A stretch of DNA of 64,000 nt from JBBCJM01 sp037190175. GTDB taxonomy: Bacteria > Pseudomonadota > Alphaproteobacteria > Rhodobacterales > Rhodobacteraceae. The notes under the pieces are model-generated. The model saw only the letters and a list, made by a program, of their open reading frames with translations, was not told the DNA's origin and ran no database searches. The stretch is taken from the NCBI GenBank assembly GCA_037190175.1, contig JBBCJM010000043.1, forward strand, positions 24,801 to 88,800, given 5' to 3'. Positions within the stretch are counted from its first letter, which is position 1; each line of letters starts with the position of its first letter. Below, in pieces: positions 53,488 to 61,865 of the stretch. A program made the translations under genes and the position numbers.

Positions 53488-53960
53488 AACCCGAGCTGGA
53501 CCCCGAGACCGACCTGAGCTTCACCCGCACCCTGGACGTGCCGCGGCAGCTGGTCTGGGACTGCTGGACGAAACCCGAGCATATCCCGCATTTCTTCATC
53601 CCCGCGCCGCACAAGGTGACGGCAGTGGACATCGACCTGCGCGTGGGCGGCCGGTTCAATACCACCTTCGACGTGGAAGGCAACGTGATGGACAACAAGG
53701 GCGTCTATCTCGAGGTGGTGCCGGGCGAGAAGCTGGTGTTCACCGATGCCTATACCGAGGGCTGGAAACCCGCGCCCGAGCCCTTCATGACCGCGATCCT
53801 GCTGCTCAGCGATGCCCCCGGTGGCGGCACGACCTATACCGCCATCGCTCGCCACCGGAACCCCGAGACCCGCAAGTCGCACGAGGACATGGGGTTCTTC
53901 GACGGCTGGGGCACGGTGGTGACGCAGCTGGAAGCCTATGCCAAGGGTCTGATGAAATGA
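53484..53960 (+). CDS. SRPBCC (AHSA1/START-like) domain protein
   Basis: A 158-residue helix-grip-fold protein with VPRQLVWDCWTKPEHIPHFF, GGRFNTTFDVEG and HEDMGFFDGWGTVVTQLEAYA, typical of the AHSA1 family. It follows the ArsR gene and precedes a two-domain relative, both coupled by ATGA-type overlaps. These proteins bind small hydrophobic ligands; the specific role is unknown. Confidence 0.87.
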   Translation: MKPELDPETDLSFTRTLDVPRQLVWDCWTKPEHIPHFFIPAPHKVTAVDIDLRVGGRFNTTFDVEGNVMDNKGVYLEVVPGEKLVFTDAYTEGWKPAPEPFMTAILLLSDAPGGGTTYTAIARHRNPETRKSHEDMGFFDGWGTVVTQLEAYAKGLMK

Positions 53961-54829
53961 CCCGCTTCGCCACGCTGGACTTCGAGCGGCGGGTGGAGGC
54001 GCCCGTCGCCACCCTCTGGCAGGCCTGGACGGCGCCGGCCGCCCGCGCGGTCTGGGCCGCGCCCTCGGCCGATGTCAAGGTGGACTTCATCGAGGCCGAC
54101 ACCCGGGTCGGCGGGCGCGAGGTCTCGCTCTGCAAGGTGGCGGGCCAGCCCGATATCCGCTGCGAGGCCGGCTGGCTGGAATTGCAGCCCGCCCGGCGCA
54201 GCGTGAACTACGAGGTGGTCTCCGCCGAAGGCGTCACGCAATCCGCGGCGCTGGTGACGGCGGATTTCGCCGAGGCGGGCGAGGGCAGCCGGGTCACCGT
54301 CACGGTGCAGCTGTCGTCGCTGGCGCAGGACATGGAGGCCGGCTATCGCCAGGGCTTCGGCGCGGGGCTGGACAATCTGGCCGGCGTGGCCGGGCGGACC
54401 ATGGTGCTGGAACGGGTGATCCGCGCGCCGCGGCCGGTGGTCTGGGACGCCTGGCTGAACCCCGAGACGCTGCCGCGCTGGTGGGGGCCCGACGGGTTCT
54501 CCTGCCGCACCAAGCGGATCGACCTGCGGGCGGGCGGCGAATGGGTCTTCGACATGATCGGCCCGGACGGCAAGGTCTATCCGAACCACCACCTTTACAG
54601 GCAGATCCAGCCGGAGGAACGCCTGGGCTATACGCTGCTCTGGGGCGAGAACGGGCCGAAACACGCCGACGCCTGGGCGGCGTTCGAGGAAACCGACGGA
54701 ACGACGAAGGTCACCCTCGGCATGGTCTTCACCACCGTGGCCGAGTTCCAGACCGCCAAGGGCTTCGGCGCGGTGGAGCTGGGGCTGCAGACCCTGGGCA
54801 AGCTGGCGCGCTTCGTCGGCGCGGAGTGA
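53957..54829 (+). CDS. Tandem SRPBCC (AHSA1) domain protein
   Basis: A 290-residue protein made of two AHSA1-like domains. The first (about 1-130) is divergent (APVATLWQAWTAPAARAVWA); the second (about 150-288) is canonical (RAPRPVVWDAWLNPETLPRWW, LRAGGEWVFDM). Possibly a duplication of the preceding gene fused into one chain. Overlaps it by four bases. Function unknown. Confidence 0.82.
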   Translation: MTRFATLDFERRVEAPVATLWQAWTAPAARAVWAAPSADVKVDFIEADTRVGGREVSLCKVAGQPDIRCEAGWLELQPARRSVNYEVVSAEGVTQSAALVTADFAEAGEGSRVTVTVQLSSLAQDMEAGYRQGFGAGLDNLAGVAGRTMVLERVIRAPRPVVWDAWLNPETLPRWWGPDGFSCRTKRIDLRAGGEWVFDMIGPDGKVYPNHHLYRQIQPEERLGYTLLWGENGPKHADAWAAFEETDGTTKVTLGMVFTTVAEFQTAKGFGAVELGLQTLGKLARFVGAE

Positions 54830-54904
54830 AGGGGCCGCCCCCGATCTTGCGATACCCCGCGGCCGCGCCTACCTTCAGGCCACCCCACCGGAGACGCCAT
54901 CGAC

Positions 54905-55009
54905 ATGGACCTGACCCTCGCCGCCTTCGCCCCTTCGGTTCCGCTGCGAGAAGCCCTGTTCCATGCCCGCCTCCGTTTCCCTTTCCGGCCTGTCCTGGTC
55001 CACGCCTGA
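54905..55009 (+). CDS. Possible leader peptide overlapping the ABC-F start
   Basis: A 34-residue open frame starting with ATG after GGAGACGCCATCGAC, in another frame and running 47 bases into the ABC-F gene. Regulatory leader peptides are known before some ABC-F resistance genes. There is no homology support, so this is only a candidate. Confidence 0.2.
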   Translation: MDLTLAAFAPSVPLREALFHARLRFPFRPVLVHA

Positions 55010-56546
55010 CGGCGCGCCGCTCTTCACCGGCATCGACCTGGCCTTCGGCCCCGAGCGCACCGGCATCGTCGGGCGCAACGGGACCGGGAAGACCACGCTG
55101 CTGCGCCTGATCGCCGGCGACCTCGCCCCGGCCGCGGGGCGGGTGCAGGTCTCCGGCACCGTCGCGATGATGCGGCAGGAGGCGATGGAGCGCCCCGGCG
55201 ACACCATCGCCGACCTGTTCGGCGTGCGGGCCGCGCTCGACCTGCTCGACCGGGCCGAGGCCGGGCTTGCCGGCGCCGAGGAACTGGCCGAGGCGGACTG
55301 GACCCTGCCCGCGCGGATCGAGGCCGCGCTGTTGCGCTGCGGCCTTTCCGCGGGGCCGCAGACCCGGCTGGCCACGCTCTCCGGCGGGCAGCGCAGCCGT
55401 GCCGCCCTGGCCGAGCTGGTCCTGGCCGAGCCGGATTTCCTGCTGCTGGACGAGCCGACCAACAACCTCGACCGCGCCGGGCGCAGGGCGGTGATCGACC
55501 TCATCGGGGGCTGGACGGGCGGGGCGATCGTCGTCAGCCACGACCGCGAACTGCTGGAGGAAATGGACGCCATCGTCGAGCTCACCTCGCTGGGCGCGAC
55601 CCGCTACGGCGGGAACTACAGCGCCTTCCGGCAGCGCAAGGATGCCGAGTTGGAGGCGGCGGCCCGCGATCTCGCCCATGCGGAAAGGGCCCGCAGCGAC
55701 ACCGCCCGCCGCGCGCAGCAGGCCGCCGAGCGCAAGGCGCGCAAGGACGGCGCCGGGCACAGGGCGCGGGCCAGGGGCGACCAGCCGAAAATCCTGATGG
55801 ATGCCGCGAAGGGCCGGGCCGAAGCCTCGGGCGGCGCGGCGGCCCGCCTGCGCGATGCCCGGCGTGAGGCGGCGGAGGAGGCACTGGCCGCCGCCCGCGA
55901 AAGGATCGAGATCCTGCAACCCCTGCGCATGGACATTCCCCCGACCGGCCTTCCGCCCGGCAGGACGGTGCTGCGGCTGGACAGCGTGACCGGCGGCCAC
56001 GACCCCAACCGCCCGGTCATCCGCGACCTGTCGCTGACCCTCACCGGCCCCGAGCGGGTGGTCGTCGCCGGGCCGAACGGCAGCGGCAAGACCACGCTCG
56101 TCCACCTCGTCACCGGCCGGATCCCGCCGCAACGCGGCCGGGTGGAGCTGATGGTGCCCTTCGCGCTCTTGGACCAGCATGTGGATCTGCTCGACCCGGC
56201 GCGCAGCCTGCGCGACAACTTCGAGCGCCTGAACCCTGCAGCGGATGCGCATGTGGCCCATGCGGCGCTGGCGCGGTTCGGCTTTCGCGCGGCGGATGCC
56301 CTGCGCCGGGCGGGCGAACTGAGCGGGGGCGAGCGCCTGCGCGCCGGCCTCGCCTGCGCCCTCGGGGCCACGCCGCCGCCCCAGCTGCTGATCCTGGACG
56401 AGCCGACCAACCATCTGGATCTGGACGGCATGGCCGCCCTGGAGGCCGCGCTCGCCGCCTATGACGGCGCGGTGCTGGCCATCAGCCATGACGAGGCCTT
56501 TCTCAAATCGCTCGCGCCGGATCGGACGATCCGCCTGGGGGAATGA
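54963..56546 (+). CDS. ABC-F family ATPase
   Basis: A 527-residue soluble protein with two ABC domains and no membrane part: GRNGTGKTT, LSGGQ and LLLDEPTNNLD in the first, GPNGSGKTT, LSGGE and LILDEPTNHLD in the second. A charged coiled-coil linker spans about 215-315. ABC-F proteins act on the ribosome; some give antibiotic resistance, others are translation factors. The subgroup is not decidable here. A 34-codon open frame with a ribosome binding site overlaps its start (54905-55009). Confidence 0.88.
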   Translation: MPASVSLSGLSWSTPDGAPLFTGIDLAFGPERTGIVGRNGTGKTTLLRLIAGDLAPAAGRVQVSGTVAMMRQEAMERPGDTIADLFGVRAALDLLDRAEAGLAGAEELAEADWTLPARIEAALLRCGLSAGPQTRLATLSGGQRSRAALAELVLAEPDFLLLDEPTNNLDRAGRRAVIDLIGGWTGGAIVVSHDRELLEEMDAIVELTSLGATRYGGNYSAFRQRKDAELEAAARDLAHAERARSDTARRAQQAAERKARKDGAGHRARARGDQPKILMDAAKGRAEASGGAAARLRDARREAAEEALAAARERIEILQPLRMDIPPTGLPPGRTVLRLDSVTGGHDPNRPVIRDLSLTLTGPERVVVAGPNGSGKTTLVHLVTGRIPPQRGRVELMVPFALLDQHVDLLDPARSLRDNFERLNPAADAHVAHAALARFGFRAADALRRAGELSGGERLRAGLACALGATPPPQLLILDEPTNHLDLDGMAALEAALAAYDGAVLAISHDEAFLKSLAPDRTIRLGE

Positions 56547-56715
56547 CGGCGGCGCAACGCGCGGGCCGCGGCCAGCGTGAAGGCGACGCGCGAGTTGCTG
56601 GCGGACGGGACCGCCTGACCCACGGCGCCCGGGGGCCTCCGCAGGAATCGCTTTCCCCGGGAAACCTTTGTCGCTTACCCTCTGGGTTGTCTTCCGAATG
56701 GGTTGTTTCAGGCAT

Positions 56716-57903
56716 ATGCCCCTCCCAACGGCATCCGATTTTCCGGTCTGCACGGCCCGTCGCGGGGAAACCCGGCGGAGGTGGGAGCTTGCCGGCGGTA
56801 CGCTGGAGATGACGGTCCATGCCGGGGCCGACCCGGACGGCCTTTTGCAGGTGGCCGAGCGGATCAATCCCCGGCGGCCCTTCCTCTTCGTCTCCACCGT
56901 GCTGGGCCGGCACATCCCGGTCGATGCCGCACGCCACCGCGCCGTGCTGCGCGAGCTGGCGGCGGCGGTCCCGCTCGACACCCCGCATCCGGTGCTGCTC
57001 GCGGGCTTTGCCGAGACCGCCGTGGGGCTGGGGGCCGGCGTGCATGACGAGTTGGCGCGGCGGACGGGGCGGGCCGATCTGGTCTGCCTGTCCTCCACCC
57101 GCCACACCGGGGTGGGCGAGACCTGGGTCGAGTTCCGCGAGGATCACAGCCACGCCCCCGACCACGCGCTGCTGCGCCCCCACCCCAGCCTGCGCCCGCT
57201 GGTCGAGGCGGCGGAAACGCTGGTGCTGGTGGACGACGAGGCTTCGACCGGCCGCACCTTCGCGGCGGTGGCCGGGGCGCTGGCCCGTGCCCGCGGGCGG
57301 GGGTTCCGGGCGATCCACCTGGCGACGCTGACCGATTGGTCGGGGGGCGAGGCGGCGCGGCGCGTGGCGGCGGCGGCCGGCGCGGCCAGGGTCACCATGT
57401 CCGCGCTGGTCAGCGGCGCCTACAGCTGGTCGCCCCGCGGCCTGGCCCCGGCCCGGGCGCTGCCCGCCGGCTGCGCCGCCCTGCCGGTGGCCGACCTGGG
57501 CGCGGACCCGGGGAACTGGCGCCACGGCCTGCCCGCCGGGCCGCCGGATGCCCCCGCCGGCGCCGCCGCCCGTCGCACGCTTGTCATCGGCACGGGGGAA
57601 TATGTCTGGCCGGCGTTCCTTCTGGCGGAGAGGATCGGCGGCGGGGCGGCATTCCTGGCCACCACCCGCTCGCCGGTCGCGCCGGGGCCGGCGATCCGCA
57701 GCAAGGCGGTCTTTGCCGACCACTACGGGCTGGGGATCGAGATGTATCTGCACAACGTGGTCCCGCAGGACTGGGACCGCATCCTGCTCTTGGTGGAGGG
57801 CGAGGCGGGGCGCATCTGTCCGCGGCTGGCCGCCCACCTGGGCCGGTTCACCGCGCTGACCGCCGCCGGCCCGGTGGCCTTCGACGGGGGGCGGCCCGCA
57901 TGA
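56716..57903 (+). CDS. Phosphoribosyltransferase with TRSP domain (Ter-associated type)
   Basis: A 395-residue protein. The N-terminal part (about 20-215) is a type I phosphoribosyltransferase with PFLFVSTVLGRHIPV, AETAVGLGAGVHDEL and the PRPP loop LVLVDDEASTGRTF. The C-terminal part (about 230-390) matches the TRSP domain that follows such enzymes in tellurium-associated (Ter) operons, with VIGTGEYVWPAFLLAE and TRSPVAPGPAI. ATG 56716 is preferred; 56698 is an alternative. ATGA overlap with the HAD gene. It should transfer a phosphoribosyl group to an unknown acceptor. Confidence 0.82.
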   Translation: MPLPTASDFPVCTARRGETRRRWELAGGTLEMTVHAGADPDGLLQVAERINPRRPFLFVSTVLGRHIPVDAARHRAVLRELAAAVPLDTPHPVLLAGFAETAVGLGAGVHDELARRTGRADLVCLSSTRHTGVGETWVEFREDHSHAPDHALLRPHPSLRPLVEAAETLVLVDDEASTGRTFAAVAGALARARGRGFRAIHLATLTDWSGGEAARRVAAAAGAARVTMSALVSGAYSWSPRGLAPARALPAGCAALPVADLGADPGNWRHGLPAGPPDAPAGAAARRTLVIGTGEYVWPAFLLAERIGGGAAFLATTRSPVAPGPAIRSKAVFADHYGLGIEMYLHNVVPQDWDRILLLVEGEAGRICPRLAAHLGRFTALTAAGPVAFDGGRPA

Positions 57904-58673
57904 CCCTGCACGCCACGCCCCCCCTTGGCCCGGTGATCCTGACCGACCTGGACGACACGATCTTCACCACCATGAAAAGCTATGGCGGGCAGGACCCCCA
58001 GTCGCTGCGGCAGGTGGCCGAAGGGGGCAACGGCAACCATTCCTACATGTGCGGCCGGCGGCAGGCGATCTGGGGCTGGCTGGCGGCCGGGGCCACGGTG
58101 ATCCCGGTCACCGCCCGCAGCCGGGAAAGCTTCGCCCGCGTCCGCCTGCCCTTCGCCCATGGCGCGGTGCTGTCGAACGGCGCGGTGATCCTGGGGCCGG
58201 ACGGCGGCCCGGACCGGGGCTGGCACCGCCGGACCGAGGCGATCTGCGCCACCGCCGCCCCCCTGCTGGCCGAGGCGGAGGGCTTTGCCGCCGGCCTGGG
58301 CGATGCCTATCGCCACGCGGTGCACCGCCTGGGCGACGCGGTGGTCGGCCTGACCATCAAGTCGAACCCGCATACCGGCGACGACGCCGCCGCCGCCCGG
58401 CATCTGGCGCCGCTGCGCGAGCAACTCGCCGCCCGGCTGCCGGGCCTGGTGCTGGCGGTCAACGGCAACGCGCTGGCGATCCTGCCCGCCGGCATCTCGA
58501 AACTGGCGGCGGTGCGGCACCTGCTGGCCACGCGGCCCGACCTGGCCGGGCGGCCGCTGATCGGGGCCGGCGACAGCCACGCCGACCTGCCCTTCATGCA
58601 GCTCTGCGACATCGTGCTGGTCCCCAACGGGACGCGCAACGCCGAGATCCTGTTCGGCCTGCTGGAGAGGTGA
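57900..58673 (+). CDS. HAD-superfamily phosphatase (Ter-associated type)
   Basis: A 257-residue Cof-like HAD hydrolase: motif I ILTDLDDTIF (two aspartates), motif II IPVTARSRESF, motif III lysine in GISKLAAVRHLL and motif IV GAGDSHADLPF. Such HADs dephosphorylate sugar or nucleotide phosphates. It lies between the two phosphoribosyltransferase-like proteins, so it may dephosphorylate their product (inference). Confidence 0.85.
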   Translation: MTLHATPPLGPVILTDLDDTIFTTMKSYGGQDPQSLRQVAEGGNGNHSYMCGRRQAIWGWLAAGATVIPVTARSRESFARVRLPFAHGAVLSNGAVILGPDGGPDRGWHRRTEAICATAAPLLAEAEGFAAGLGDAYRHAVHRLGDAVVGLTIKSNPHTGDDAAAARHLAPLREQLAARLPGLVLAVNGNALAILPAGISKLAAVRHLLATRPDLAGRPLIGAGDSHADLPFMQLCDIVLVPNGTRNAEILFGLLER

Positions 58674-58677
58674 GCCC

Positions 58678-59778
58678 ATGAATGCGCCCGCCTGCCGCGC
58701 CGGAGAGCCGGGTTTCCCGGGGTCCTACGAGGCGGGCGACATCACCTTCCTGCTGACCCCGGTTACCCTGGCCCCGACCGGGCTGGCCGAGAAGGAGGCG
58801 CTGATCCAGTCGGGCCGCCGGCATTATTCCGAGATGATCTCGGAAGAGCCGCGGCCGGACGGGGAGCATCTGGCGATCTTCCGCGCCGCCTGGGCGCGGC
58901 ACCGCGACCGGCTGGCAGCCGAGGTGCGGGCGCTGGCGGCGGGGATCGCGGCGCGGGTGGCACGTGGGGAACTCGCGCCGCAGGTCACCCTATGCTCGCT
59001 GGTGCGCGCCGGCGTGCCGGTGGGCGTGCTGCTGCGCCGCACGCTGGCCGCCGCCGGGGTGGACGTGGCGCATTACGGCGTGTCCATCATCCGCGACCGG
59101 GGGCTCGACGCCGCCGCGATGGAACATATCCGCGCCCGGCGGCCGGAAGACGGCATCGTCTTCGTCGACGGCTGGACCGGCAAGGGGGTCATCGCGGCCG
59201 AGTTGCGGCGCAGCTGGCGCGGGCTGGCCGGGCGCGAGGCGCTGCTGGCCGTGCTGGCCGACCCCTGCGGCGCGGCGGATCTGGCGGGTTCGCGCGAGGA
59301 CTGGCTGATCCCCAGCGGGCTTCTGGGCGCCAATGTCTCGGGGCTGGTGTCGCGCTCGATCCTGATCCCGGGGGCCGGCGGGTTCCACGGCACCGTGCCG
59401 GTCGCCCATCTGGCCGACATGGACTTCTCGCGCGCCTTTGTGGAGGACATCGACCGGCTGGCGCGCGAACCCGGGCCGGCCCAAGATCCCGCCGGCGACC
59501 CGGCGGATACCGCGCGGACCCGGGCCGCCGCCACGCTGGAAGGGTTGCAGGCGCGCTTCGGCCCCATGGACCCCAACCGCATCAAGCCCGGCATCGCCGA
59601 GGCCACCCGCGCCGTGCTGCGGCGGTGCCCCGACCTGGTGATCCTGCGCGAGGCCGGGGATCCCGACCTGGCCGGGCTGGTCCACCTCTGCCGCAGGGGC
59701 GGGGTGCGGATGGTCGAGGACGGCGCGCTGACCGGGCCGTGGCGGGCCGTCACCCTGATCGGAAGGGCGGGCGCATGA
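58678..59778 (+). CDS. StiP-type protein with C-terminal Pelota-like domain
   Basis: A 366-residue protein of the family labelled cysteine protease StiP in databases. Comparative genomics describes the N-terminal domain as phosphoribosyltransferase-like: SLVRAGVPVGVLLRRTL, HYGVSIIRDRGLD and the loop GIVFVDGWTGKG fit a PRPP-type fold. The C-terminal 90 residues correspond to a Pelota/L7Ae-like RNA-binding domain (MDPNRIKPGIAEATRAVLRR). It starts four bases after the HAD gene. Enzymatic role unproven. Confidence 0.8.
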   Translation: MNAPACRAGEPGFPGSYEAGDITFLLTPVTLAPTGLAEKEALIQSGRRHYSEMISEEPRPDGEHLAIFRAAWARHRDRLAAEVRALAAGIAARVARGELAPQVTLCSLVRAGVPVGVLLRRTLAAAGVDVAHYGVSIIRDRGLDAAAMEHIRARRPEDGIVFVDGWTGKGVIAAELRRSWRGLAGREALLAVLADPCGAADLAGSREDWLIPSGLLGANVSGLVSRSILIPGAGGFHGTVPVAHLADMDFSRAFVEDIDRLAREPGPAQDPAGDPADTARTRAAATLEGLQARFGPMDPNRIKPGIAEATRAVLRRCPDLVILREAGDPDLAGLVHLCRRGGVRMVEDGALTGPWRAVTLIGRAGA

Positions 59779-60752
59779 GCGAAGGCGCATGGGGGCTGGG
59801 CGCGACGCTCTACATGCCGGCGGTCAACCGGCACGCGGCGGCGGTGCTGCGCGCCGAACCGGGGGCGCAGGCCTGGGGCGCGGGCTCGGTCGTCATCTGC
59901 CTGGAAGACGCGCTGAGCGACGCCGACGTGGGCTGCGCGCTGGATGTGCTGCGCGCGGCGCTGCCGCTGCGCGCCGCGCGCCTCGGCGATCTCGCGCCCG
60001 GGCAGCGCCCGCGGACCATGGTCTTCGTCCGCCCGCGCGACCTGGCCATGGCGCAGCGCATCGCCGACCTTCCCGGCGCGGGTTCGCTGGACGGGTTCAT
60101 CATCCCCAAGATGACCGCCGGCAACGCCCGCAACTGGCTGGCCTTCGCCCACGGCCGCGCGGCCCGCATCATGCCGACGCTGGAGGGGGCGGAGTTCTTC
60201 GACCCCGCCGGCGTGGGTGCGATCCGCGACATCTTCGACGCCGAGGGCCGCGGCGCGATCCTGGCCGTCAGGATCGGCGGCAACGACCTGCTGCGATGCC
60301 TGGGCCTGCGCCGCACCCGCGGGCGGACCAGCCACGAGGGGCCGCTGGCCTGGCCGCTGGGGCTGATCGCCACCGGGCTGATGGCGCATGGCTATCCGGT
60401 GACCGCCCCGGTCTACGACGTGATCGACGATCTCGACACCCTGGCGCGCGAGGTCGCCCGCGACGTGGAGCTGGGCTTCGTCGGCAAGACCGCGATCCAT
60501 CCGGCGCAGGTTCCGGTGATCCACGCGGCGCTGAAGGTCGACCCGACCGACCTGCACCTGGCGCGCGCGATCCTGGATGACGGCGCGGCGGCTGTGTTCC
60601 AGATCGGCGGGATGATGTGCGAGCCGGCCACCCATCGCGCCTGGGCCGGCCGCATCATCGCCGCCGCGGCCCGCTGGGGATTGCGGGAGCCCGGCCCGGC
60701 AACGGCCGTGCAGCCCAGGCGGGGCCGGACCGCCCGCCGCAGGGCGGGCTGA
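59775..60752 (+). CDS. HpcH/HpaI aldolase/CitE-like lyase (Ter-associated type)
   Basis: A 325-residue TIM-barrel protein related to citrate lyase beta subunit. It has GATLYMPAVNRHA, VVICLEDALSDADV (metal glutamate/aspartate), PTLEGAEFFDP, RIGGNDLLRCLG and GFVGKTAIHPAQVPVI. The family cleaves or joins short-chain acyl or 2-oxo acids. In this gene set it would modify the side chain of the predicted nucleoside-like product. ATGA overlap with the StiP gene. Confidence 0.82.
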   Translation: MSEGAWGLGATLYMPAVNRHAAAVLRAEPGAQAWGAGSVVICLEDALSDADVGCALDVLRAALPLRAARLGDLAPGQRPRTMVFVRPRDLAMAQRIADLPGAGSLDGFIIPKMTAGNARNWLAFAHGRAARIMPTLEGAEFFDPAGVGAIRDIFDAEGRGAILAVRIGGNDLLRCLGLRRTRGRTSHEGPLAWPLGLIATGLMAHGYPVTAPVYDVIDDLDTLAREVARDVELGFVGKTAIHPAQVPVIHAALKVDPTDLHLARAILDDGAAAVFQIGGMMCEPATHRAWAGRIIAAAARWGLREPGPATAVQPRRGRTARRRAG

Positions 60753-60784
60753 CCGGCGGGCGGAGGAAGGCGAAGGGGGGGCTC

Positions 60785-61861
60785 ATGCGGATCTGGTACA
60801 CCAAGGGGTTCGGCAACACGGCCGAGGCGATCCGCCTGATCCGCGCCGATCCGGCGGGCGCCGGCTTCACCCTGGTCGCCGGGCATACCGATCCCGGCAA
60901 TCCGGTCGCGCGCGCCGCCCATGCCTTCATCCGCGAGCCCGAGCGCGAGGGCGCGGCCTATGCGGACTGGCTGCTGCGCACCGCCCGCCGCCGCGGGATC
61001 GGCCATGTCGTGGTCCAGCGCCACCCCTCCGCCGTCGCGGCCGCGCGCGGGCGGTTCGCGGCGGCGGGCATCGGCCTTTCCGTGGCGGCCACGCCCGAGG
61101 TCCTGGCGCTCCTGGCCGACAAGCACGCCTTCCAGACCGACCTCGCCCGGCCCGAGGTCATGGCCGCCGGCGTGCATGGGCACCGCGCGATCCCGTTTTC
61201 CAGCGTGGCCGAGTTCGACGCCGCCACCGAGGAGCTGCGCCCCGCCGCGCCCCATGGCCTCTGCGTCAAGCCGGTGCGGGGTATCTACGGCTCGGGCTTC
61301 CGCCGGATCGAGGAGGACGACCGCGACCTGGAGCGCATCCTGTCGGCCGACCCCGCCAACTTCTACCGCCTGTCGCGCCGGGCCTTCCGCGCCGCGCTGG
61401 CCAGTGCGCGCAAGGTGCCGCGGATGATCCTGATGCCCTATCTGCCGGGGGTGGAGCGCAGCGTGGATTTCGCCGCCTCGCGCGGCCGGGTCCTGGCCGC
61501 CGTCTGCCGGGTCAAGAAGGGCGGGGGCCAGAGGATCGAGCTGAAGGGCCCCTCGATCGAGGCCGCGCGGGTGCTGGCCGCGCGCTATCGGCTGGACGGG
61601 ATGAACAACCTGCAGACCCGGGAATGCGACGGGGCGCAGGTGGTGCTGGAGATCAACCCGCGCATGTCGGGCGGCATGGCCATGGCCTGCCTGTCCGGGC
61701 TCAACCTGCCGCTGATCGCGCTGCTGGGCGGGCTGGGCCGCAGCGTCGAGGGCCTGCCCCGCCCCCGGGGCGGGCTGATGGTGGGCATGGCGCGGCGGGC
61801 AGCGATCCTCGGCGAACCGGACGGGGGGCCGATGGGCGGCGCCTCGTCGCTGCCCGGCTGA
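60785..61861 (+). CDS. ATP-grasp ligase (Ter-associated type)
   Basis: A 358-residue ATP-grasp protein with a short N-terminal pre-ATP-grasp domain (IWYTKGFGNTAEAIRLI) and ATP-grasp residues KPVRGIYGSGF, ILMPYLPGVERSVDF and VVLEINPRMSGGMAM (metal ligands E and N). Such enzymes join a carboxylate to an amine or thiol. It is the last gene of the five-gene set and ends four bases from the convergent leuB stop. Confidence 0.83.
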   Translation: MRIWYTKGFGNTAEAIRLIRADPAGAGFTLVAGHTDPGNPVARAAHAFIREPEREGAAYADWLLRTARRRGIGHVVVQRHPSAVAAARGRFAAAGIGLSVAATPEVLALLADKHAFQTDLARPEVMAAGVHGHRAIPFSSVAEFDAATEELRPAAPHGLCVKPVRGIYGSGFRRIEEDDRDLERILSADPANFYRLSRRAFRAALASARKVPRMILMPYLPGVERSVDFAASRGRVLAAVCRVKKGGGQRIELKGPSIEAARVLAARYRLDGMNNLQTRECDGAQVVLEINPRMSGGMAMACLSGLNLPLIALLGGLGRSVEGLPRPRGGLMVGMARRAAILGEPDGGPMGGASSLPG

Positions 61862-61865
61862 GGTG

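Noticed and set aside
56546..56620. In-frame continuation of about 22 codons after the UGA stop of the ABC-F gene
   Set aside because: No SECIS-like hairpin is evident, ABC-F proteins are not selenoproteins and the tail has no family match, so the UGA is taken as a normal stop.
56543..56812. 89-codon frame overlapping the ABC-F stop and the PRTase start
   Set aside because: Low-complexity sequence without homology that overlaps two good genes.
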